DNA from: Flavobacteriaceae bacterium
GTDB lineage: Bacteria > Bacteroidota > Bacteroidia > Flavobacteriales > Flavobacteriaceae
Reading direction: 5' to 3'
DNA length: 6,614 nt
Assembly: GCA_018672145.1 (NCBI GenBank)
Contig: JABHGH010000021.1
Coordinates: 1-6,614 of the forward strand
The translations under genes and the position numbers were made by a program. Within the stretch, counting starts at the first letter, position 1; each line of letters starts with the position of its first letter. Positions 1-6,079 of this stretch are shown in pieces. The notes under the pieces were generated by a model. The model made no database searches, was not told the DNA's origin, and saw nothing but the letters and a program-made list of their open reading frames with translations.

Positions 1-155
1 GTGACCCAACGGTTTTTATTGATTTTTCCTACGAGTTGTATAATGTTGAAAATGTATTGTGTACTACTGCAAAAACGCGTCTTGGCTTTGTAGACGGGAA
101 GACACGAAAATTAATGCGTTGTCCTGAAATATTTATGGAAGCACTTGATCGTTAA
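1..155 (+). CDS. Thioesterase of the 4HBT/hotdog family, C-terminal fragment (5' end outside window)
   Basis: This is the last 50 codons of a plus-strand gene, read from position 3 to a TAA at 153-155. The fragment starts DPTVFIDFSYELYN and contains LGFVDGKTRKLMRCP before the final MEALDR. A beta strand ending in a 'YELYN' turn, a strand ending in 'FVD' plus a Gly-Lys turn, and a Pro followed by a short amphipathic helix are typical of the end of 4-hydroxybenzoyl-CoA thioesterase-like proteins (YbgC/FcbC type). These hydrolyse acyl-CoA or acyl-ACP thioesters in the cytoplasm. The catalytic Asp region lies upstream of the window, so activity and substrate cannot be judged. Its last 23 bp overlap the 3' end of ribD on the other strand. 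The family is inferred from a short tail and could be a more distant hotdog protein. Confidence 0.65.
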   Translation, partial: DPTVFIDFSYELYNVENVLCTTAKTRLGFVDGKTRKLMRCPEIFMEALDR

Positions 156-1185
156 TCCAAATATCGATTAAATCTTCCCCTAAATTATAAGAACCTTTCT
201 TTTTTGTAAATGATGAAGTATTAGGAGATTTAACTCCAGTAATCAATGTTTTTTTTCCTGTGATAATTCGAGCTTCATCCCAAAGATTTGCGTCAATAAA
301 ATATTGTAAAGTAATACGCCCTCCTTCAATAAGTAAGGATTGAATATTTTTATGATATAAAACATCACAAATTTGTTTCACAACATTTTTTGTAAAGTCA
401 ACAGCTATATATTCTATTTGATTAACACTAGGTTGTCTAGTAGCCGTAAAAACGATGGTCTTTTGATTATTATCAAAAATTTTGGCACGACGATTTACTT
501 TGCCCTTTGGATCGATAAGAACACGAATAGGTGATGATCCTTTATGAAGTCTTGTGGTTAAAGATGGGTTGTCTGTCAAGGCTGTATTTTTCCCAATCAA
601 TATCGCTTGTTCTTCACTTCTCCATTTGTGTACCAGTTTGCGAGCTGGAAGTTGCGAAATCCAATAAGGGGTTGTTTCTGATTTTTGAATAGGAGCTATA
701 TATCCGTCCAATGACTCTGCCCATTTCAAAATAATATAAGGACGCTTTTTTTTAACAAACGTAAAAAAGCGTTTGTTTAGTGCTAGACACTCCTCTTTTT
801 CAACTTCCATGTCTACACGAATGCCAGCGTCAATCAATTTTTGAATGCCTTTGCCTTGCACTTCCTCAAAAGGGTCTTGAGTGCCAATCACTACATGTTT
901 TATGCCACTTCGTATAATAAGGTCAGCACAAGGAGGTGTTTTTCCATGATGACTGCATGGCTCAAGATTGACAATCAATGTTGATTCGACGAGAAGGGAA
1001 GGCTCTTTCACGTCGTTGATAGCATGAACCTCGGCATGAGCACCACCAGCTTTTTGATGCCAGCCTGAGCCTATCACTTTACCCTTATGCAATATGACAG
1101 CTCCTACCAATGGATTTGGGTAGGTAGTGCCTAGCCCTTGTTTCGCAAGAGCGATACATTTTTTCATGCTTTCGGTCTTATTCAT
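133..1185 (-). CDS. ribD: Bifunctional riboflavin biosynthesis protein RibD (pyrimidine deaminase/reductase)
   Basis: RibD carries out two consecutive cytoplasmic steps of riboflavin synthesis: deamination of the pyrimidine made from GTP by RibA, then NADPH-dependent reduction of its ribose side chain. The 350-residue protein has the usual full length. The N-terminal cytidine-deaminase-like domain (about 1-145) has PNPLVGAVI at 23-31, HAEVHAI at 50-56 giving the zinc ligand His50 and catalytic Glu52, and PCSHHGKTPPC at 76-86 giving zinc ligands Cys77 and Cys86. The C-terminal reductase domain (about 147-350) has ILKWAESLDG at 152-161, IGKNTALTDNPSLT near 197-210 and the nucleotide-binding LLIEGG at 284-289. 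Met1 is chosen because the following residues align with RibD N-termini; Met7 is a possible alternative. No FMN riboswitch fits in the 46-bp upstream spacer. The gene is divergent from the GNAT gene and its 3' end overlaps the thioesterase gene. Confidence 0.96.
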   Translation of the reverse strand: MNKTESMKKCIALAKQGLGTTYPNPLVGAVILHKGKVIGSGWHQKAGGAHAEVHAINDVKEPSLLVESTLIVNLEPCSHHGKTPPCADLIIRSGIKHVVIGTQDPFEEVQGKGIQKLIDAGIRVDMEVEKEECLALNKRFFTFVKKKRPYIILKWAESLDGYIAPIQKSETTPYWISQLPARKLVHKWRSEEQAILIGKNTALTDNPSLTTRLHKGSSPIRVLIDPKGKVNRRAKIFDNNQKTIVFTATRQPSVNQIEYIAVDFTKNVVKQICDVLYHKNIQSLLIEGGRITLQYFIDANLWDEARIITGKKTLITGVKSPNTSSFTKKKGSYNLGEDLIDIWINDQVLP

Positions 1186-1213
1186 ACCAAATTTTCATTG
1201 TACTTTTCCGACA

Positions 1214-1221
1214 CAAAAATA
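1214..1221 (-). promoter_or_regulatory. Candidate -7 element for ribD in the ribD/GNAT divergent spacer
   Basis: Read on the minus strand this is TATTTTTG, which fits the Bacteroidota -7 consensus TAnnTTTG exactly. It lies 28 bp upstream of the ribD ATG, so transcription would begin roughly 20-25 nt before the start codon. I see no TTTG or TTG at the expected -33 distance, which would fall inside the GNAT coding region. The whole spacer (1186-1231) is AT-rich and has no Shine-Dalgarno sequence for either gene. On the plus strand the best guess for the GNAT gene is TACTTTTC at 1201-1208, one mismatch from the consensus and also without a clear -33 box. With A/T-rich DNA such matches arise by chance, so the call is moderate. 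Confidence 0.4.
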
Positions 1222-1231
1222 CAGTAAACTT

Positions 1232-1735
1232 ATGGCACTTGATTCATGGCGAATACGTTTGGTCGAGCAAGACGATAATAAAGACCTTGCCAAGGTATTA
1301 CGCAACGTCCTTTTAGAAATGGGTGTTCCCAAAGTTGGCACTGCTTATGCCGACCCTGAGTTGGATGCAATTTATGAGTCCTATCAGTCTTCTCATTCAG
1401 ATTATTGGGTTGTTTGTTATGGAAAGCAGATTTTTGGTGGTGCAGGAATTGCGCCACTTGTAGGGTGCGCAGAAAGCTACTGCGAACTACAAAAAATGTA
1501 TTTTTCTCCACAAGCAAGAGGAAGGGGATTAGGAAAAAAAATGATCGAATTGTGCTTGCAAAAAGCAAGGCACTATGGATTTATGAATTGTTATTTAGAA
1601 ACGATGCCCAATATGCTCGACGCGCAAAAGTTGTACAGGAAAATGGGGTTTCAATACATCGAAAAGCCACTAGGTAATACAGGTCATTACTCTTGTCCTG
1701 TTTGGATGATTAAAAACCTAAGAAATGACAATTAG
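1232..1735 (+). CDS. GNAT family N-acetyltransferase
   Basis: This 167-residue protein is a single GCN5-related N-acetyltransferase domain that would move an acetyl group from acetyl-CoA to an unknown amine. The acetyl-CoA pyrophosphate-binding loop is RGRGLG at 96-101, preceded by the strand CELQKMYFSPQA (84-95) and followed by a helix (KKMIELCLQKA). The late motif YLETMPNMLDAQKLYRKMGF (121-140) is the usual strand plus 'A..LY.k.GF' helix, and GNTGHYSCPVWMI closes the domain. The reading frame stays open upstream to a GTG at 1127, but the ATG at 1232 is chosen because conserved sequence (WRIRLVEQDD) begins just after it and the upstream codons lie inside ribD on the other strand. The stop overlaps the prmC start by 11 bp. 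Relatives of this protein often sit beside ribD and prmC in Flavobacteriia. An N-terminal acetyltransferase role cannot be concluded. Confidence 0.88.
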   Translation: MALDSWRIRLVEQDDNKDLAKVLRNVLLEMGVPKVGTAYADPELDAIYESYQSSHSDYWVVCYGKQIFGGAGIAPLVGCAESYCELQKMYFSPQARGRGLGKKMIELCLQKARHYGFMNCYLETMPNMLDAQKLYRKMGFQYIEKPLGNTGHYSCPVWMIKNLRNDN

Positions 1736-2567
1736 TGATTTTCGCGAGCATTTTACCAATTCATTATCGTCCATATATTCAAAAGATGAAGTAAATGCTC
1801 TTTTTTTTATTGTCTTGGAGTATGTGCTAAAAATAAACAGAGCCCAGGTTGTTTTATCACCCCATACTAAACTCAGCACAACTACGCATGTCAAGCTGGA
1901 TCAAATCTTGGTTCGCCTCACGAACAACGAGCCAATACAATATATAGTAGGTGAAACCAACTTTGCAGGGCTTACCATTCAATTATCTTCTGAGGTGCTT
2001 ATTCCTCGCCCTGAAACCGAGTCGCTTGTCTACTGGGTTCAAGATCAAGAGTCCAAGGGGCAAGAGGTCCTTGATATATGCACAGGAAGTGGTTGCATTG
2101 CCTTTGCTCTTGAGAAGTTGATCGAGGCTAAAGTAACAGCTTGGGATATTTCTACAAGCGCATTAACTACGGCAAAGAAAACAGCAAAAGAGTTGCAATC
2201 ATCTGTTGTTTTTTCAAAAGTTGATATTCTTTCCCAAAAGGAGGAAAACAGACAATGGGATATTATCGTATCCAACCCTCCCTATGTTTTAAGGGAAGAC
2301 ATTACTATGATGCATGAGAATGTATTGAGACATGAGCCTCATCTAGCACTTTTTACAACCGATAAGAATCGAGTTCAATTTTATGCTGCCGTTGCTGCTT
2401 TTTCACAAGCGCATTTAAAGCCTAGAGGCCGTCTTTATTTTGAGCTTAATCCAAAGACTGCAAACGAAGTAGTTTCTCTTTTAAAAATGATGGAATTTGA
2501 CGATATTGTGGTCGCAAAGGACATGCAAGGAAAAGACCGTATGTTAAGAGCAACTAAAAAAACATGA
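1725..2567 (+). CDS. prmC: Peptide chain release factor N5-glutamine methyltransferase PrmC (HemK)
   Basis: PrmC uses S-adenosylmethionine to methylate the Gln of the GGQ motif in release factors RF1 and RF2, which improves peptide release at stop codons. The 280 residues match the family length. An N-terminal helical domain (about 1-75) leads to QYIVGETNFAGL (72-83) and IPRPETE (93-99). The Rossmann methyltransferase domain has SAM motif I DICTGSGC at 117-124, the acidic ribose-binding position at Asp141 (AWDIS), and the substrate-glutamine motif NPPY at 184-187, the hallmark of N5-glutamine methyltransferases. HEPHLALF (203-210) follows as in other PrmC proteins. The start ATG lies inside the last codons of the GNAT gene, and the TGA stop shares an ATGA with the ligA start, so translation of all three is probably coupled. 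No separate promoter or ribosome binding site is visible. Confidence 0.95.
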   Translation: MTISDFREHFTNSLSSIYSKDEVNALFFIVLEYVLKINRAQVVLSPHTKLSTTTHVKLDQILVRLTNNEPIQYIVGETNFAGLTIQLSSEVLIPRPETESLVYWVQDQESKGQEVLDICTGSGCIAFALEKLIEAKVTAWDISTSALTTAKKTAKELQSSVVFSKVDILSQKEENRQWDIIVSNPPYVLREDITMMHENVLRHEPHLALFTTDKNRVQFYAAVAAFSQAHLKPRGRLYFELNPKTANEVVSLLKMMEFDDIVVAKDMQGKDRMLRATKKT

Positions 2568-4561
2568 AGCAAGTAGAGGAGCGAATATTATCATTACGTA
2601 AGGAATTGCACGAGCACAACTATAACTATTATGTTCTCGACGAGCCAACAATTAGCGACTACGATTTTGATCAGCGTCTTCGTGAACTTGCTAGCTTAGA
2701 AAAGGCACATCCAACCTTTTATGACCCTAATTCGCCAACCCTTCGTGTAGGTGGTTCGGTAACCAAAGATTTTCCGACGATCGTTCATGAATTCCCCATG
2801 TATTCTTTAGATAATGCTTATGATGAAGAGGAGTTATACGATTGGGAGAAGCGTATTTTTAAACTTCTTGGAACTGATTCTGTGACGTATAGTTGTGAAT
2901 TAAAATATGATGGCGCATCCATCAGTCTGATCTATAACAATGGTGTCTTGGTTCGTGCTGTCACTCGTGGTGATGGTGTGCAAGGAGATGATGTCACTCA
3001 AAACATCAGAACCATCCCAACTGTACCTTTACAATTGCGTGGAAATTACAAAGATCGCTTTTCCATTCGAGGAGAAATTATACTTCCAATCCAAGGCTTT
3101 CACGACATGAATAAAACCCGAGAAGAAAACGGGGAGGAGCCCTATAGAAATCCAAGAAATACGGCATCCGGAAGTCTAAAACTACAAGATAGTGCGCTGG
3201 TGGCAGCACGTCCTCTTCAGTGTTTTTTGTACCAAATGATCGCAGCACGCCCTTTATTTTCTACTCAGATGGAGAGCTTAGATGCGGCACGCAATTATGG
3301 GTTTAATGTGCCACAAAACAACAAGCATGCATCCTCCATAAGTGAAGTGATTGATTATATTACTTATTGGAATAAAGAACGAACAAATTTACCCTATGAA
3401 ATTGATGGAGTTGTTATAAAAGTAAATGATATTTCACATCAAGAAGAATTGGGCTACACATCCAAATCCCCACGCTGGGCAATTGCTTATAAGTTTAAAG
3501 CAGAAAGTATTTATACGACTTTACAATCTATTCACTTCCAAGTTGGACGTACTGGAGCGGTTACACCAGTAGCCAATCTTGAGCCAGTGCATTTAGGTGG
3601 TTCAATTGTCAAGCGTGCATCACTACATAATGCAGATCATATTGAAAAACTTGATTTGTATATTAACGATCGAGTAGCTATTGAAAAAGGAGGTGAGATC
3701 ATTCCAAAAATCACATCTGTTGATAAAACAAAACGAAGCCCAAATGCTGTAAAGGTGAAGTATATCACACATTGTCCGGACTGCGATACGGAGCTTATTC
3801 GTATTGAAGGAGAAGCAGATCATTATTGCCCTAATGTTGATGCGTGTCCAACGCAAATCACAGCAAGAATACAGCATTTTATTTCTCGTAAAGCAATGGA
3901 TATTGATGGGTTAGGTAACGAAACGATTGAATTGCTCTACCGTCAGAGATTGTTGCACTCTTATGCAGACTTGTATACCCTAACTTACAACCAACTAATT
4001 CCTCTTGATCGTTTAGCAGATAAGTCTGTTAATAACATACTTAAAGCGGTAGAAGATTCAAAAGAAATCCCTTTTGAACGAGTTTTATTTGCTCTGGGTA
4101 TTCGTTATGTTGGCCAAACGGTCGCTAAAAAATTGGCCGTTCATTTTGGTTCAATTGATGCGATTTCGGTTGCCACTGAAGAAACGCTAATCGATGTCGA
4201 TGAAATTGGAACACGCATTGCTCAAAGTGTTGTGACTTTCTTTAGTTCGCTATCAAACCAACACATCATTGATCGTTTGAAAACCTATGGATTACAATTA
4301 GAACGTGATCAAGACCTAGATCAATCCCTTTCTAACAAATTGTCTGGTCAGCGTTTTGTGATTTCTGGTGTTTTTTCAACATATAGTAGAAATGAAATTC
4401 AGAAGTTGATTGAAGACCATGGAGGCAAAGTTTCTTCCTCTTTATCCTCCAAAACTACATTTCTTTTAGCAGGCGAGAACATGGGACCTAAAAAAAGAGT
4501 GAAAGCAAATGAATTAAATATTAAGATTTTAAGTGAGAATGATTTTCTTATTATGATCTAA
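2564..4561 (+). CDS. ligA: NAD-dependent DNA ligase LigA
   Basis: LigA seals nicks with 3'-OH and 5'-phosphate ends during lagging-strand replication and repair, using NAD+ as the adenylate donor. At 665 residues it is complete. Domains in order are: NMN-binding Ia domain (about 1-70), with NYNYYVLD and ISDYDFD; the nucleotidyltransferase domain with KYDGAS at 114-119, where Lys114 is the adenylated lysine, then TRGDG (134-138), RNPRNTASG (195-203) and DGVVIK (281-286); an OB fold (about 318-400) with GRTG (328-331); a zinc finger with Cys404, Cys407, Cys422 and Cys428; a helix-hairpin-helix region (about 440-585); and a C-terminal BRCT domain (about 591-665) beginning LSGQRFVISGVF. In the Ia domain, the positions equal to E. 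coli His23 and Tyr35 are Tyr and Phe. The start overlaps the prmC stop by 4 bp. A single LigA is normally essential. Confidence 0.98.
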   Translation: MKQVEERILSLRKELHEHNYNYYVLDEPTISDYDFDQRLRELASLEKAHPTFYDPNSPTLRVGGSVTKDFPTIVHEFPMYSLDNAYDEEELYDWEKRIFKLLGTDSVTYSCELKYDGASISLIYNNGVLVRAVTRGDGVQGDDVTQNIRTIPTVPLQLRGNYKDRFSIRGEIILPIQGFHDMNKTREENGEEPYRNPRNTASGSLKLQDSALVAARPLQCFLYQMIAARPLFSTQMESLDAARNYGFNVPQNNKHASSISEVIDYITYWNKERTNLPYEIDGVVIKVNDISHQEELGYTSKSPRWAIAYKFKAESIYTTLQSIHFQVGRTGAVTPVANLEPVHLGGSIVKRASLHNADHIEKLDLYINDRVAIEKGGEIIPKITSVDKTKRSPNAVKVKYITHCPDCDTELIRIEGEADHYCPNVDACPTQITARIQHFISRKAMDIDGLGNETIELLYRQRLLHSYADLYTLTYNQLIPLDRLADKSVNNILKAVEDSKEIPFERVLFALGIRYVGQTVAKKLAVHFGSIDAISVATEETLIDVDEIGTRIAQSVVTFFSSLSNQHIIDRLKTYGLQLERDQDLDQSLSNKLSGQRFVISGVFSTYSRNEIQKLIEDHGGKVSSSLSSKTTFLLAGENMGPKKRVKANELNIKILSENDFLIMI

Positions 4562-4658
4562 GGGACTGTTATAAATAAAACAATTTGTGTTATTTTGAAA
4601 AAGAATGTTAAATTGCATTTGATATCTTGTAGTTTGCCTAATTTAGCGCCCCTTAACA
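4562..4658. promoter_or_regulatory. ligA to DUF6913 spacer with a weak promoter candidate and an AT-only hairpin
   Basis: This 97-bp gap is the longest non-coding stretch in the window. It has no open reading frame of note. TAGTTTGC at 4630-4637 resembles the Bacteroidota -7 element but is one base short between TA and TTTG; it would give a leader of about 15-20 nt before the ATG at 4659. A possible hairpin pairs 4573-4578 plus 4581-4582 with 4588-4595, with a two-base bulge and a five-base loop. It is made almost only of A-T pairs and lacks a long T-run, so it is a poor terminator. The gap may simply be a break between the GNAT-prmC-ligA block and the DUF6913-dapA block. It starts no later than the TAA of ligA and no ribosome binding site precedes the next gene. 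Confidence 0.25.
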
Positions 4659-5162
4659 ATGTTTAGAAAAAGAGTTATTGAAAGTGCCCTGTCAGAATTG
4701 GCAAAGCGATCTGTAGTCAAACCCAAAACAATTCGATCTGTTGCGTGTTTGGTTGATATAAAAGCATCAGATGGTGTAGATCCAACACGTTATTTTCAGG
4801 AGCTTTTTGACCTTCCAGAAAACAAAACTTCAACTATATTCTATGTTCCGAGAGAAACAAAAGAACACGCTCAATTCTCCCCTCAATTCAACAACCGTCA
4901 TCTACACTGGGATGGAACCTTATTGCATCCTATGTTAGAACGTGTTACATCACATCATTTTGATCTTTTGGTAAACTATTTTGTTAAAGACAATTTACCT
5001 CTTCAGTCCATTTCATCAAACATTAACGCTCAGTTTCGTGTTGGTTTTTCGACAGTAGATCATCGTCTCAACGATTTTATGCTAGGAGAAGAAAATTTTA
5101 TGCCGGACAAATTCATCAATACTTTCAGATCGTTTTTCTCAAAAATAAAAACTGATGGATAA
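4659..5162 (+). CDS. Conserved protein of unknown function, DUF6913-like
   Basis: No biochemical function is known to me for this 167-residue protein. It resembles the DUF6913 proteins found between ligA and dapA in many Flavobacteriia; the name is recalled, not searched. It has no signal peptide, membrane segment or obvious cysteine motif, so it is probably cytoplasmic. A basic N-terminal helix (about 1-24) precedes a hydrophobic strand SVACLVD (27-33). The middle has HLHWDG (81-86), and the best conserved-looking part is HHFDLLVNYF (99-108), then NLPLQSIS and AQFRVGFSTVDHRLNDFML (124-142), followed by an aromatic-rich amphipathic C-terminal helix. The pattern of alternating strands and helices suggests a small alpha/beta fold. 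The ATG at 4659 fits the family's N-terminus. The stop overlaps the dapA start by 8 bp (5155-5162), so translation of the two is probably coupled. Confidence 0.8.
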   Translation: MFRKRVIESALSELAKRSVVKPKTIRSVACLVDIKASDGVDPTRYFQELFDLPENKTSTIFYVPRETKEHAQFSPQFNNRHLHWDGTLLHPMLERVTSHHFDLLVNYFVKDNLPLQSISSNINAQFRVGFSTVDHRLNDFMLGEENFMPDKFINTFRSFFSKIKTDG

Positions 5163-6039
5163 GTCAAAATTTTCAGGTACAGGAGTTGCTGTAGTCACTC
5201 CTTTTCATTCCGATTTGTCGGTAGATTATGATTCTCTGGGTGAGTTAATAGAGTTTTTAATTACCAGTGGGATTAATTATCTCGTAGCTATGGGTACCAC
5301 AGGTGAATCGCCCACCATATCGGTTTCCGAAAAAGAAAAGATATTTAAGTTTTTTGTTCAACAAAACAAAGGACGTGTCCCTCTTATTATGGGAATAGGA
5401 GGGAATGACACTAGAGCCATACAGGAAGCATTAGAAAGAGTCGATCCCTCAGGTTTTGACGCCATACTTTCGGTGTCCCCATATTATAATCGACCAACAC
5501 AAGAAGGGATTTATCAGCATTACAAAGCTCTTGATAAATCAACGCCATTGCCGTTGATATTATACAATGTTCCCGGTAGAACATCTTCAAATATCACTGC
5601 CGAAACAACACTGCGTATTGCTAGAGACTGCCCCAACGTTATTGGGACTAAAGATGCGAGTGGAAATTTAAAACAGGGTGAAGATATTTTAACAAATCGT
5701 CCTGACAATTTTATATTGCTTTCAGGTGACGACGAAACTGCTATCCCGTTGATTCAATGCGGAGCTGAAGGAGTGATTTCGGTTATTGCAGGTTGCTTTC
5801 CTCGTTTTTTCAAAGAAGGCGTAGATGCTGCCTTGGATTCAAATCATCAAAAAGCCGACGAGGTTTCAAAGCTTGCACAACCTATCATTGACTTATTGTT
5901 TGAAGAAGGTAATCCTGCAGGAGTTAAATCTGTGCTATCTCAAAGAGGATTAATCAAAAATCATCTTCGCTTACCTCTAATTTCTGTTTCTGAAAGCGTT
6001 CATACGCATTTGAGTACTTATGTAAAACAATACAAATAA
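5155..6039 (+). CDS. dapA: 4-hydroxy-tetrahydrodipicolinate synthase DapA
   Basis: DapA condenses pyruvate with L-aspartate semialdehyde, the first committed step toward diaminopimelate for peptidoglycan and lysine. The 294 residues form a complete TIM barrel of standard length. GTTGESP at 47-53 contains the Thr pair (Thr48, Thr49) of the proton relay and the class signature, SPYYNRP at 108-114 contains catalytic Tyr111, LYNVPGRT at 136-143 contains Tyr137 and substrate-binding Arg142, and GTKDASG at 164-170 contains Lys166, the Schiff-base lysine. This full set separates DapA from related N-acetylneuraminate lyases and KDG aldolases, since Arg142 contacts aspartate semialdehyde. The ATG at 5155 is the best start: SGTGVAVVTPF follows directly, as in other DapA proteins. 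It lies within the end of the DUF6913-like gene in another frame. The following bamD gene is 40 bp away and seems to have its own promoter. I see no lysine riboswitch upstream. Confidence 0.96.
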   Translation: MDKSKFSGTGVAVVTPFHSDLSVDYDSLGELIEFLITSGINYLVAMGTTGESPTISVSEKEKIFKFFVQQNKGRVPLIMGIGGNDTRAIQEALERVDPSGFDAILSVSPYYNRPTQEGIYQHYKALDKSTPLPLILYNVPGRTSSNITAETTLRIARDCPNVIGTKDASGNLKQGEDILTNRPDNFILLSGDDETAIPLIQCGAEGVISVIAGCFPRFFKEGVDAALDSNHQKADEVSKLAQPIIDLLFEEGNPAGVKSVLSQRGLIKNHLRLPLISVSESVHTHLSTYVKQYK

Positions 6040-6067
6040 TACAACGTAATTGTTGTGCGCAAATTCA

Positions 6068-6075
6068 TAACTTTG
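6068..6075 (+). promoter_or_regulatory. -7 promoter element TAACTTTG directly upstream of bamD
   Basis: TAACTTTG is an exact match to the Bacteroidota -7 consensus TAnnTTTG and is followed by C, as is common in these promoters. A TTG at 6050-6052 lies 15 bp upstream and might serve as the -33 box, though the spacing is shorter than usual. The element ends only 4 bp before the bamD ATG at 6080, so the expected transcription start falls on or next to the start codon. The small inverted repeat ACAAC/GTTGT at 6041-6045 and 6052-6056 has a five-base stem and no T-run, so it is not counted as a dapA terminator. Confidence 0.6.
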
Positions 6076-6079
6076 CAGT

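Noticed and set aside
1127..1231. Upstream GTG-started extension of the GNAT gene by 35 residues
   Set aside because: The extra codons are antisense to the start of ribD, do not resemble any part of the GNAT fold, and the ATG at 1232 places the conserved domain start correctly.
1230..1568. Minus-strand open frame of 112 codons opposite the GNAT gene
   Set aside because: Its translation has no recognisable motif and low-complexity stretches, and it lies wholly opposite a well-supported gene.
1405..1677. Second plus-strand open frame inside the GNAT gene
   Set aside because: It is an out-of-frame reading of the acetyl-CoA-binding region, rich in Lys and Arg from A-rich codons, with no family resemblance.
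4573..4595. Possible terminator hairpin after ligA
   Set aside because: The stem is nearly all A-T pairs, has a two-base bulge and no proper T-run, so it would be unstable and is expected by chance in AT-rich DNA.
6041..6056. Inverted repeat ACAAC/GTTGT between dapA and bamD as a terminator or operator
   Set aside because: A five-base stem with a six-base loop and no T-run is too weak to claim as a terminator, and nothing else marks it as an operator.
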